Shown here in pieces: positions 36,933 to 46,253 of a stretch of 64,000 bases of DNA. The translations under genes and the position numbers were made by a program. The notes under the pieces are model-generated. The model saw only the letters and a program-made list of their open reading frames with translations, did no database searches and was not told where the DNA came from. Each line of letters begins with the position of its first letter. The stretch's first letter is position 1. The stretch is from NCBI GenBank assembly GCA_013373105.1, contig JABXIJ010000002.1, positions 28,167-92,166 on the forward strand, given 5' to 3'. This stretch comes from Flavobacteriaceae bacterium. Lineage in GTDB: Bacteria; Bacteroidota; Bacteroidia; Flavobacteriales; Flavobacteriaceae.

Positions 36933-39900
36933 ATGATACATTTCTTCGGAAACCAAAACAGCAAAGTCTATGCTGTTCAAGCAACAAAAGAATTTTCAAC
37001 CGAAACAATTTCGAAATTAACATGGTTATTTGGTAACCAACCTAAAATAAATGCAGCGTCTCTAGACGCTTTTTTTATTGGTCCAAGAGCAGCTATGATT
37101 ACACCTTGGAGTACCAATGCTGTAGAAATTACTCAAAATATGGGTATTTCAGATATTGTAAGAATTGAAGAATTTTCAGCAACTACTGAAGATTTTAAAG
37201 ATTACGACCCTATGATTTATCAGAAATTTAAAGGGTTACATCAAGATACATTTACGATAAATATTGAGCCAGAACCTATTTTAGAAATAGAGGATATAGC
37301 TGCCTATAATATTCAAGAAGGATTAGCTTTAAGTGATGAAGAAGTTGCCTATTTAAATGAGGTTTCTAAAAAAATTGGAAGAAAATTAACAGACTCTGAA
37401 GTTTTCGGATTTAGCCAAGTAAACTCAGAACACTGTCGCCATAAAATATTTAATGGAACTTTTGTTATTGATGGTGAAGAAAAACCAACTTCACTTTTTA
37501 AAATGATTAAAGAGACTTCAAAACAAAATCCTAATGATATTGTTTCAGCTTATAAAGACAATGTAGCTTTTATTAAAGGGCCAAAAGTCGAGCAGTTTGC
37601 ACCAAAATCTGCAGACAAACCAGATTTTTATGACACTAAAGAATTTGAATCTGTAATCTCTTTAAAAGCAGAAACACATAATTTCCCAACCACAGTTGAA
37701 CCATTTAATGGTGCTGCAACTGGTTCAGGTGGTGAAATTAGAGATAGACTTGCAGGTGGTAAAGGTTCATTGCCCTTAGCTGGAACTGCAGTCTACATGA
37801 CTTCATATTCTAGATTAGAAAAAAATCGTCCTTGGGAACAAAAGTTTGAAGAAAGAAAATGGTTATACCAAACTCCAATGGACATTCTAATAAAAGCTTC
37901 AAATGGAGCTTCTGACTTTGGAAATAAATTCGGTCAACCATTAATTAGTGGTTCTGTATTAACATTTGAACATCAAGAAGAAGCAAGAAAATTAGGTTTT
38001 GATAAAGTAATTATGTTAGCTGGAGGAATTGGTTATGGTAAAGCTTCTCAAGCTATTAAAGATACCCCAAAGAAAGGTGATCAAATAGTTATTTTAGGTG
38101 GTGAAAATTATAGAATTGGAATGGGTGGTGCAGCAGTATCTTCTGCAGATACTGGTGAGTTTGCATCAGGAATTGAATTAAATGCCGTACAACGTTCTAA
38201 TCCTGAAATGCAAAAACGTGCTGCAAATGCTGTTCGTGGAATGGTTGAAAGTGATGAAAACTATATTGTTTCTATTCACGATCATGGTGCAGGTGGGCAT
38301 TTAAATTGTTTATCTGAATTAGTAGAAGAAACTGGAGGTAAAATCAATTTAGATAAATTACCTGTAGGAGACCCTACTCTATCTGCTAAAGAAATAATTG
38401 GTAACGAATCTCAAGAAAGAATGGGACTCGTAATCGATAAAAAACACGCAGAAACTCTAAACAAAATTGCTGAACGTGAGCGGTCACCAATGTATGTAGT
38501 TGGTGATGTTACAAATGATAATAGATTTACTTTTGAATCAGAATCTAAAGGTGACAAACCTATGGATTTAGCTTTAGAAGATATGTTTGGTTCATCTCCC
38601 AAAACCATTATGTCTGATAAATCTATAAAAAGGAAATATGCAGATAGTTCTTATTCTATTGATAATTTAAAAGATTATTTAGAGCAAGTTTTACAATTAG
38701 AAGCTGTTGCTTGCAAAGATTGGTTAACCAACAAAGTTGACAGGTGTGTTGGTGGTAGAGTTGCTAAACAACAATGTGCTGGAAACCTACAACTACCCTT
38801 AAATAATGTTGGAGTAATGGCATTAGATTTTAAAGGAAAAGAAGGTATAGCAACAACTATTGGCCACTCTCCTATTTCTGGATTAATCTATGATGAAGCT
38901 GGTAGTAGAAATTCAATTACAGAAGCCTTAACAAATATTATTTGGGCACCATTAAAAGACGGTTTACAATCTGTTTCTTTATCTGCAAACTGGATGTGGC
39001 CTTGTAAAAATGAGGGTGAAGATGCAAGATTATACAATGCAGTAAAAGCAGTCTCAGAATTTGCTATCAACTTAGGAATTAATGTTCCAACTGGTAAAGA
39101 TTCGCTTTCTATGAAACAAAAATATCCTAATGAAGAAGTAATTTCTCCAGGAACAGTTATCATTTCTGCAGCTGCAAACTGTAATGATATTACTAAAGTT
39201 GTAGAACCAATTTTACAGGTTGATGGTGGAAATATTTATTACATAAACATCTCACAAGATGCATATAAATTAGGTGGTAGTTCTTTCAATCAAGTATTAA
39301 ATACAATTGGTAGTGAAGCTCCAGACGTAAAAGATGCAGCTTATGTTAAAAATGTGTTCAATATGATACAACAATTAATTAAAGAAGATAAAATTGTTGC
39401 TGGACATGATGTTGCTTCTGGTGGACTAATTACAAGTTTATTAGAATTGTGTTTTGCTGATGCAGGTTTAGGAGCAGATTTTGATTTAACAGAATTAGAA
39501 GAAAAAGATTCAATTAAAGTTTTATTTGCTGAAAATGCTGGTATAGTTTTTCAAGCAGATAATAATGTTGAACAAGTATTTAAAGAAAAAAATATAGAAG
39601 TAATAAAAATTGGTTCAGCTAATCTATCTGGAAAAGTTACTATAAAAAATAATTCAGAATTTTTTGAGTTTAATGTATCAGATATTAGAGATACTTGGTA
39701 TAAAACCTCATTTTTATTAGACTCAAAACAAACTTCTAATAATTTAGCAACAGAACGTTTTAACAACTATAAAAAACAACCTTTACAATATAAATTCCCT
39801 ACTCATTTTACAGGCAAGCTTCCTAATTTCGATAATAGTAAGCCAAAACCAAAAGCAGCTATTTTAAGAGAAAAAGGTTCAAATTCAGAACGAGAAATGG

Positions 39901-40595
39901 CAAATGCTATGTACTTAGCTGGTTTTGATGTAAAAGATGTTCACATGACAGATTTAATTTCTGGTCGTGAAACACTTGAAGATATTCAATTTATTGGGGC
40001 TGTTGGAGGTTTTTCTAACTCAGATGTTTTAGGTTCTGCTAAAGGTTGGGCTGGTGCTTTTTTATACAATGAAAAAGCAAATAAAGCCTTAAAGAATTTC
40101 TTTGAAAGAAAAGATACATTATCAGTTGGTATCTGTAATGGATGTCAATTATTCATGGAATTAGAATTGATAAATCCCGATCACAAGGAACATGGAAAAA
40201 TGCATCATAATAATTCATTTAAACACGAAAGTTCATTTACATCTGTAAAAGTTCAGGAAAATAACTCAGTAATGCTTTCAAGTTTAGCTGGTACAGAATT
40301 AGGTGTTTGGATTTCACATGGTGAAGGAAAATTCCATTTACCTCAGCAAGAAAATGACTACAATATTGTAGCTAAATATGGTTATGAAGGTTATCCTAAT
40401 AACCCAAATGGTTCTGACTTTAAAACTGCAATGTTATGTGATAAAACAGGACGTCATTTGGTAACAATGCCACATATAGAACGTTCTATTTTTCAATGGA
40501 ACTGGGCAAATTACCCTAAAAATAGAAAAGATGAAGTTTCACCATGGTTAGAGGCATTTACTAATGCAAGACAATGGATTGAGAAAAACTCTTAA
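36933..40595 (+). CDS. purL: Phosphoribosylformylglycinamidine synthase (large type)
   Basis: The fourth purine-synthesis step, making FGAM from FGAR, glutamine and ATP. The 1220-residue length marks the single-chain type, with PurS-like, synthetase and glutaminase parts in one protein. Seen in order: NSEHCRHKIFNG, AETHNFPTTVEPFNGAATGSGG, HDHGAGGHLNCLSEL, VPTGKDSLSMK, HDVASGGLITSLLE, and the C-terminal class I amidotransferase with nucleophile Cys1068 in VGICNGCQLF and partner His in MPHIERSIF. It is monocistronic with its own terminator. Minus ORFs inside it are shadows. Confidence 0.97.
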   Translation: MIHFFGNQNSKVYAVQATKEFSTETISKLTWLFGNQPKINAASLDAFFIGPRAAMITPWSTNAVEITQNMGISDIVRIEEFSATTEDFKDYDPMIYQKFKGLHQDTFTINIEPEPILEIEDIAAYNIQEGLALSDEEVAYLNEVSKKIGRKLTDSEVFGFSQVNSEHCRHKIFNGTFVIDGEEKPTSLFKMIKETSKQNPNDIVSAYKDNVAFIKGPKVEQFAPKSADKPDFYDTKEFESVISLKAETHNFPTTVEPFNGAATGSGGEIRDRLAGGKGSLPLAGTAVYMTSYSRLEKNRPWEQKFEERKWLYQTPMDILIKASNGASDFGNKFGQPLISGSVLTFEHQEEARKLGFDKVIMLAGGIGYGKASQAIKDTPKKGDQIVILGGENYRIGMGGAAVSSADTGEFASGIELNAVQRSNPEMQKRAANAVRGMVESDENYIVSIHDHGAGGHLNCLSELVEETGGKINLDKLPVGDPTLSAKEIIGNESQERMGLVIDKKHAETLNKIAERERSPMYVVGDVTNDNRFTFESESKGDKPMDLALEDMFGSSPKTIMSDKSIKRKYADSSYSIDNLKDYLEQVLQLEAVACKDWLTNKVDRCVGGRVAKQQCAGNLQLPLNNVGVMALDFKGKEGIATTIGHSPISGLIYDEAGSRNSITEALTNIIWAPLKDGLQSVSLSANWMWPCKNEGEDARLYNAVKAVSEFAINLGINVPTGKDSLSMKQKYPNEEVISPGTVIISAAANCNDITKVVEPILQVDGGNIYYINISQDAYKLGGSSFNQVLNTIGSEAPDVKDAAYVKNVFNMIQQLIKEDKIVAGHDVASGGLITSLLELCFADAGLGADFDLTELEEKDSIKVLFAENAGIVFQADNNVEQVFKEKNIEVIKIGSANLSGKVTIKNNSEFFEFNVSDIRDTWYKTSFLLDSKQTSNNLATERFNNYKKQPLQYKFPTHFTGKLPNFDNSKPKPKAAILREKGSNSEREMANAMYLAGFDVKDVHMTDLISGRETLEDIQFIGAVGGFSNSDVLGSAKGWAGAFLYNEKANKALKNFFERKDTLSVGICNGCQLFMELELINPDHKEHGKMHHNNSFKHESSFTSVKVQENNSVMLSSLAGTELGVWISHGEGKFHLPQQENDYNIVAKYGYEGYPNNPNGSDFKTAMLCDKTGRHLVTMPHIERSIFQWNWANYPKNRKDEVSPWLEAFTNARQWIEKNS

Positions 40596-40611
40596 AACAT
40601 TTATATATAAA

Positions 40612-40642
40612 AAAAACCAGAATTAAATTTTCTGGTTTTTTA
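40612..40642 (+). terminator. Terminator of purL
   Basis: AACCAGAA, a 7-base loop, TTCTGGTT and a T tract, 16 bases after the purL stop. With an A run on the left it may also act on the converging receiver gene. Confidence 0.85.
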
Positions 40643-40651
40643 TTTTAAGAA

Positions 40652-41039
40652 CTATGATAAAAAATCTTTAAGTCTTTTTATATCTACAGGCTTGTTCATA
40701 AACCCAACAATACAATCGTAATTTTTAGCTTTCTCTCTATCATCTGGATTTTTAACTAGCTGTTAGTATTACAATCTTACATTTAACTTCATCGTTGTTA
40801 ACTGTATTTTCTATAAAATCTAATACTTCCCAACCATCCATTATTGGCATATTTAAATCTAGTAGAATTGCATCTGGGGTTATGGTTTTTTCATCACCTA
40901 AATACTCTATAATATTCATTCCATTATTAAAAACCTCAACATTTTTTGCTACATCATTTTTCTTTATTAAAATCTCATTTAAAAAGTTTGTTGAACTATC
41001 ATCATCAACGAGTAAGATATTATCTATAAGTGTGCTCAT
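40652..41039 (-). pseudogene. Single-domain response regulator split by a frameshift
   Basis: The 95-residue ORF in the track covers the receiver domain up to KIVILTAS, including the acidic pocket (VDDDSS) and phosphoacceptor Asp61 in ILLDLNMP. It then hits TAA inside AGTTAAAAAT. Skipping one base resumes the domain as KNPDDREKAKNYDCIVG and FMNKPVDIKRLKDFLS to a TAG at 40652-40654; this supplies the missing conserved Lys-Pro. A single-base insertion near 40757 therefore breaks a CheY-like protein of about 130 residues. Either a recent pseudogene or an error in a T/A run. Confidence 0.82.
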
Positions 41040-41229
41040 AATCTAATATTCGTGTAAACAAAAGTGTACGTTTTTGCATGTACAAGTTATAAAATTTACT
41101 AATATATTCAATAGTAATATGAGTAATATTTTATTTTAAGTTTAGTAAAAATTTAATCTTATTCTTTTTAAAATGTCACAATTTATAAATTTAATAGTCT
41201 TTTGAATAAAGATTATAAAATTTATAACA

Positions 41230-42018
41230 ATGAAAAAATACATTTCACTATCTATCTTCATGTTTTTAGCAACAAGTTTTTATGCTCAAAAAACTGTAAA
41301 TGCAACTTCAATAATGGCAGACATTAAAGCCGGTAAAGACATTAATTATAAAAATATTACAATAGTAGGTACTTTAGACTTTACTTTTATGGATGATGCC
41401 ATAACAAAATTACCAAAAAGAAAAAAGCGAAGTTGGTCTTGGTGGGGAAATAATAATAATTCTAACCAAGTAGAAAAGATGATAGAAGTAAGCGTATCTT
41501 TTGAAAACTGTACTTTCAAAGATGATGTTTTAGCTTATATACCTGATGAAGATTCTGGTTATACTTTTACTGCTGATTTTGAAGATAAAGCCATTTTTAA
41601 AAACTGTAAATTTGAAAGAAAAGCTATGTTTAAGTATTCTAAATTTGAAAAAGATTCTGATTTTTCAGGATCTGTTTTTAATGATGATTCAACATTTAAA
41701 TATGCAAAGTTTGACCAAAATGCTAATTTTGAAAAGACTAAATTCGATGAAATAGCTACTTTTAAATATGCAGAATTTAGAACTAAAGTTAGTTTTGCAA
41801 AATCTGTATTCGAAGACTCAGCAATTTTTAAATACACTAAGTTTAAAGATGGAGTATCTTTTAATTCAACTGATTTTCAAGAAGATTTAAACATAAAATA
41901 CATGAATGTTAGTGGAGATTTTGATGTAACTAACATGAAAGTAGCTTACGATATAGACTCTAAATACACCAAAATTAATGGAAGTGGTTTTAGTAAATAT
42001 TTACCGAAAAACAACTAA
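41230..42018 (+). CDS. Secreted pentapeptide-repeat protein
   Basis: A 262-residue exported protein with a signal peptide ending SFYAQ (about residue 20). From about residue 120 to 225 aromatic residues recur every five residues with a ten-residue period (AIFKNCKF, AMFKYSKF, SDFSGSVF, STFKYAKF, ANFEKTKF and so on), the pattern of a pentapeptide right-handed beta-helix. Before it lies an unusual basic, Trp-rich patch KRSWSWW followed by Asn residues. The role is unknown; the cytoplasmic Qnr/MfpA-type gyrase protection is unlikely because this one is exported. A strong terminator follows. Confidence 0.85.
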   Translation: MKKYISLSIFMFLATSFYAQKTVNATSIMADIKAGKDINYKNITIVGTLDFTFMDDAITKLPKRKKRSWSWWGNNNNSNQVEKMIEVSVSFENCTFKDDVLAYIPDEDSGYTFTADFEDKAIFKNCKFERKAMFKYSKFEKDSDFSGSVFNDDSTFKYAKFDQNANFEKTKFDEIATFKYAEFRTKVSFAKSVFEDSAIFKYTKFKDGVSFNSTDFQEDLNIKYMNVSGDFDVTNMKVAYDIDSKYTKINGSGFSKYLPKNN

Positions 42019-42036
42019 TAAAAAATAGATAATATT

Positions 42037-42068
42037 AAAAAGGATGATTTAACAATCATCCTTTTTTT
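42037..42068 (+). terminator. Terminator of the pentapeptide-repeat gene
   Basis: GGATGATT-TAAC-AATCATCC followed by seven T, 19 bases after the stop. Confidence 0.9.
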
Positions 42069-42102
42069 GTTTACATCAAATTTGTAAATTGTTTGCAAAT
42101 AA

Positions 42103-43872
42103 ATGTATATGTCTAATTCAATCTCTAGAATATTCGATCTTGCTTATCATCAACTAGAAAATTATCCACAAGAAAAATGTTTTAATTATAAAGAAAACAA
42201 CACTTGGAAATCTATTAATTCTAAAGATTTTATAGATAGTTCGAATAAAGTAAGTTGCTCTTTGTTAGAATTAGGCGTTCAACCAAATGACAAGATTGCT
42301 GTAATTAGTAGTAACAACAATCCTAATTGGCATATTTTAGATATTGGTGTTTTACAAATTGGAGCTCAAAATGTGCCATTATATGCAACTTTAGCTGCTA
42401 AAGATTATGCTTATATATTAAATCATTCAGACTCAAAATATTGTTTTGTTTCAGATAAGGAATTGTATCAAAAAGTTAAGTCAATACAAAGTCAAACAAA
42501 GCTTTTGGGTGTGTTTTTTTTAGAAGAAAACACCACTGATTATAGTTGGAATTCATTCTTAGAAATTGGCTCAAAAGCAGATAACGCCTCACAAATAATA
42601 GATTTAAAAAGTAAAGTAAAACCAGAAGATTTAGCTACAATAATTTATACATCTGGTACTACTGGTACACCAAAAGGAGTTATGCTATCTCATAACAATA
42701 TAGTTTTTACTGTTTTTAGAACTGCTAAAAGATTAAATCTTACAGGAAACCAAAATAGAATAATTAGCTACTTACCTATTTGCCATATTTTTGAAAGAAC
42801 TGCTTCTTATTATAATATTTATATGGGTTTTGAAATCTATTTTGCTGAAAGTATTGAAAAAATTGGTGATAATATTAGAGAAGTCAAACCAAATTACTTA
42901 GCTGTTGTTCCAAGATTATTAGAAAAAATATTCGACAAAATTGTTGATAAAGGTAGCATGTTAACCGGTCTTAAAAAACGATTGTTTTTTTGGGCTTTAC
43001 AGCTTGGAGAGCAATATGAAGCTTATGAAAAAAATGGAAAATTTTATCATTTTAAATTAAACATAGCAAGAAAAATAATTTTTTCTAAGTGGCAAGATGC
43101 CTTAGGTGGTTGTTTAAAGTTTATGGTTTCTGGAAGTGCTCCTTTACAGCCAAGATTAATACGTGTTTTTACAGCAGCTGGAATCGATATTTTTGAGGGA
43201 TATGGAATGACAGAATCTTCACCTGGTGGCACCTTAAATGATTTAAGAAATAATGGATTAAAAATAGGCACAGTTGGTAAACCACTAGAAAATATCGAAG
43301 TTAAAATAGCTGATGATGGTGAAATTTTAATGAAAGGAGAAAATGTAATGATGGGCTATTATAAGAATAAAGAATTAACCGACAAAACCATAATAAATGG
43401 CTACTTACATACTGGTGATATAGGTAATATAGATAAAGATGGTTTTTTAACTATTACAGATCGTAAAAAAGAAATTTTTAAAACATCTGGTGGTAAATAC
43501 ATTGCTCCTGCAGCACTAGAAAGTGATTTAAAACAGTCTAGGTTTATAGAACAAATTATGGTTATAGGTGAAGGTGAAAAAATGCCTGCAGCTTTAATAC
43601 AACCTAATTTTGAATTCTTAAAAGATTGGGCTAAAATAAAATCGTATGACATTATTGATTTTGCTACAGATCAAAGAGTAATAGATAGAATTCAAAAAGA
43701 AGTTAAATTTTACAATAAGAATTTTGGAAAATGGGAACAAATCAAAAAGTTCGAAATTACTCCAAATGAATGGTCAGTAGAGTCAGGTCATTTAACGCCA
43801 ACAATGAAAATGAAGCGTAAAGTAATCAAAGAAAAATACAAAGATTTATACGAAAAAATATACAATTCATAA
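42103..43872 (+). CDS. Long-chain acyl-CoA synthetase (AMP-forming), copy 1
   Basis: A 589-residue ANL-superfamily ligase that activates fatty acids through an acyl-adenylate. Motifs: the P-loop-like IIYTSGTTGTPKGVMLSHNN, FEGYGMTESSPGG for substrate/AMP binding, YLHTGDIGNIDKDGFLTITDRKKE with the hinge, and the catalytic Lys region KTSGGKYIAPAALE. The ATG at 42103 is followed by a second ATG two codons later, either of which could serve. The next gene is a paralogue of identical length, clearly a tandem duplication that has since diverged. Confidence 0.9.
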   Translation: MYMSNSISRIFDLAYHQLENYPQEKCFNYKENNTWKSINSKDFIDSSNKVSCSLLELGVQPNDKIAVISSNNNPNWHILDIGVLQIGAQNVPLYATLAAKDYAYILNHSDSKYCFVSDKELYQKVKSIQSQTKLLGVFFLEENTTDYSWNSFLEIGSKADNASQIIDLKSKVKPEDLATIIYTSGTTGTPKGVMLSHNNIVFTVFRTAKRLNLTGNQNRIISYLPICHIFERTASYYNIYMGFEIYFAESIEKIGDNIREVKPNYLAVVPRLLEKIFDKIVDKGSMLTGLKKRLFFWALQLGEQYEAYEKNGKFYHFKLNIARKIIFSKWQDALGGCLKFMVSGSAPLQPRLIRVFTAAGIDIFEGYGMTESSPGGTLNDLRNNGLKIGTVGKPLENIEVKIADDGEILMKGENVMMGYYKNKELTDKTIINGYLHTGDIGNIDKDGFLTITDRKKEIFKTSGGKYIAPAALESDLKQSRFIEQIMVIGEGEKMPAALIQPNFEFLKDWAKIKSYDIIDFATDQRVIDRIQKEVKFYNKNFGKWEQIKKFEITPNEWSVESGHLTPTMKMKRKVIKEKYKDLYEKIYNS

Positions 43873-43945
43873 TAAATTGTGTGTTGTATTATTAACTTGT
43901 AAAATACTACTAATTTTAGTAATTTGCCATAATAAAATTTGATAT

Positions 43946-45715
43946 ATGGCAGTAGAAGTTACAAGATTATTTGATTTTCCTTATTACCAACTAGAAACTT
44001 ATAATTTAAAGAAAGCTTTTTCAACTAAATATGATGGAAAATGGCAGTCGCTTTCAACACAAGAATTTATAGACAAAGCAAACCAATTAAGTAGAGGATT
44101 ATTAAAACTTGGTGTAAAACCAAATGATAAAATAGCCATAATTTCTACTACAAATAGAACAGAATGGAATATTTGTGATACAGGAATTTTACAAACTGGT
44201 GCTCAAACAATTCCTATTTATCCAACTATTTCTAAAGAAGATTATGAGTATATATTAAATCACTCAGAATCTGTTTACTGTTTTGTCTCAGATATAACTA
44301 TTATAGAGAAGCTAAATCAAATTAAAGAAAATACTAAGCTTAAGGCAATTTATACTTTTGATGATATTAAAGGTGAGAAAAATTTTAACGAGCTTTTAGA
44401 GTCAGGTTTAAGTGATGAAAACCAAAACGAAGTTGAAGAAAGAAAAAATACTGTCAAGCCAGAAGATTTAGCAAGTATAATTTACACATCAGGTACAACA
44501 GGTAGACCTAAAGGAGTTATGTTATCACACAATAACATAGTATCTAACGTTATTGCTTCAAAAAAACGTGTTCCTTTAGATTATGGTAATTCAAAGGCAT
44601 TAAGTTTTTTACCTGTATGTCATATTTTTGAACGAATGATTTTGTACTTATACTTATACTGTGGTGTTGATATTTATTTTGCTGAATCAATTGAAAAATT
44701 AACTGAAAATGCTCAAGAAGTTAAGCCTGAAGTAATGACTGCAGTACCTCGTTTGTACGAAAAAATTTATGATAAAATTATTTTAAAAGGTGAAGAACTT
44801 TCTGGTATAAAAAAGAAATTATTCTTTTGGGCAGTAAATCTTGGTTTAAATTATAAGCCTTATGGAGAAAATGGTTGGTGGTATGAAAAAAAATTAGGCT
44901 TAGCAAGAAAGCTTATTTTTTCTAAATGGCAAGCTGCTTTAGGTGGAGAACTTAAATTAATGGTTTCAGGAAGTGCTGCTTTACAACCTAGACTTACAAG
45001 AATTTTTGCTGCTGCTGGAATGCCAATTATGGAAGGTTATGGTTTAACTGAAACTTCTCCTGTAATTTCAGTAAACGATCAAATTGATGGTAATTTTAGA
45101 GTGGGTACTGTAGGTAAAATAATTGAGGGTGTAGATGTTAAATTTGGTAACGATGGAGAAATTTTAGTGAAAGGACCAAATGTAATGCAAGGTTATTATA
45201 AAGACCCTGAAAAAACAGCCTCTGTTATGAAAGATGGTTATTTCTGTACTGGAGATAAAGGTGAATTCGATAAAGATGGTTTCTTAAAAATTACAGGTAG
45301 AACTAAAGAAATGTTTAAAACTTCTGGTGGTAAATACATTGTTCCACCTTTATTAGAAGGTCAATTAAAACAATCTCTATTCATAGAACAAGTAATGGTA
45401 GTTGGTGAAGGTGAAAAAATGCCAGGCGCAATAATTCAACCTAACTTTGAGTATTTAAAAGATTGGGCAAAAGAAAATAAAATTTCTTTTAGTTCAAATC
45501 AAGAATTAGTTAGTAATAAAAAAGTTATAGATGCTATACAAAATGAGGTAGATGAATGTAACGTTCATTTTGGCAAATGGGAACAAATAAAACGCTTTGA
45601 ATTAACTGCTGATGAATGGTCTATAGATGCTGGTCATTTAACGCCAACAATGAAAATGAAACGTTCTGTTATTAAGGATATTTATAAAGACTTATACAAT
45701 AAAATTTATAGCTAA
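43946..45715 (+). CDS. Long-chain acyl-CoA synthetase (AMP-forming), copy 2
   Basis: A second 589-residue acyl-CoA ligase, alignable end to end with the preceding one: IIYTSGTTGRPKGVMLSHNN, MEGYGLTETSPVIS, YFCTGDKGEFDKDGFLKITGRTKE and KTSGGKYIVPPLLE. Both end in nearly the same way (HLTPTMKMKR). The retained motifs suggest both are active, with different chain-length or donor preferences. It lies 73 bases behind copy 1 and may have its own promoter. Fatty acid degradation genes are not adjacent. Confidence 0.9.
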   Translation: MAVEVTRLFDFPYYQLETYNLKKAFSTKYDGKWQSLSTQEFIDKANQLSRGLLKLGVKPNDKIAIISTTNRTEWNICDTGILQTGAQTIPIYPTISKEDYEYILNHSESVYCFVSDITIIEKLNQIKENTKLKAIYTFDDIKGEKNFNELLESGLSDENQNEVEERKNTVKPEDLASIIYTSGTTGRPKGVMLSHNNIVSNVIASKKRVPLDYGNSKALSFLPVCHIFERMILYLYLYCGVDIYFAESIEKLTENAQEVKPEVMTAVPRLYEKIYDKIILKGEELSGIKKKLFFWAVNLGLNYKPYGENGWWYEKKLGLARKLIFSKWQAALGGELKLMVSGSAALQPRLTRIFAAAGMPIMEGYGLTETSPVISVNDQIDGNFRVGTVGKIIEGVDVKFGNDGEILVKGPNVMQGYYKDPEKTASVMKDGYFCTGDKGEFDKDGFLKITGRTKEMFKTSGGKYIVPPLLEGQLKQSLFIEQVMVVGEGEKMPGAIIQPNFEYLKDWAKENKISFSSNQELVSNKKVIDAIQNEVDECNVHFGKWEQIKRFELTADEWSIDAGHLTPTMKMKRSVIKDIYKDLYNKIYS

Positions 45716-45787
45716 GTTGTAAAAATTTCATATTCGTTTGAATACAGTCATAGATTTCCCTATACATGACAATTAAAATTTATTGTA

Positions 45788-46146
45788 ATGAGCACCCCTC
45801 ATAACTCAAGGTTCTTTTCTAATGACATTAATAAAATGTATTTTAAAAAGGTACTAGCTTCTGTTGTTGGATTTTTAAGTATATTCGTTTTATTTGGGTG
45901 GATTACTAAAAATAGCAATTTAGTTTCTTTATTAGCAATTAGTGATTCTACCATGAAAGCAAACACATCTTTGGCGTTTATTTATCTGCAATAAATTTAA
46001 TTATATTAAAGAAAAAGAAATACACTTTTACACTTAACCTATTATCATTTTTAATGATAGCAATTGGTGTAATAAGTTTACTATCTTACTTTGAATTTTT
46101 CCTTCTTAGAGTATGGTATATCATGAATTTCATAAAAACGATATAG
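45788..46146 (+). pseudogene. Remnant of a membrane sensor (histidine-kinase-type) N-terminal domain
   Basis: The 68-residue ORF has one membrane helix (VLASVVGFLSIFVLFGWI) and a segment MKANTSLAFI that resembles the MxxNTALxFxLLG motif of the membrane-spanning front part of many PAS/histidine kinases. After a one-base loss near 45982 the text continues in another frame as LSAINLIILKKKKYTFTLNL and MIAIGVISLLSYFEFF, the next two helices of that type, ending at TAG 46144. No PAS, kinase or catalytic domain remains. It is a truncated, frameshifted gene fossil; the family guess is from pattern only. Confidence 0.65.
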
Positions 46147-46253
46147 AAATGGAAAATTTTGTAAAAAGTATCCAATTCTTTTCTGAAAACAATGATAAAC
46201 CTACAGAAACTATAGATTTGATTTGGAAGATAGCCAAGTTAATTGTTAATTAA
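46113..46253 (+). other. Short unassigned reading frame, probably a gene fragment
   Basis: A 46-codon frame overlapping the end of the sensor remnant and, by 4 bases, the stop of holA. It encodes an acidic, helical peptide (MVYHEFHKND, then ENFVKSIQFFSENND). It may be the tail end of the degraded signalling gene upstream or chance. I recognise no family. Confidence 0.3.
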
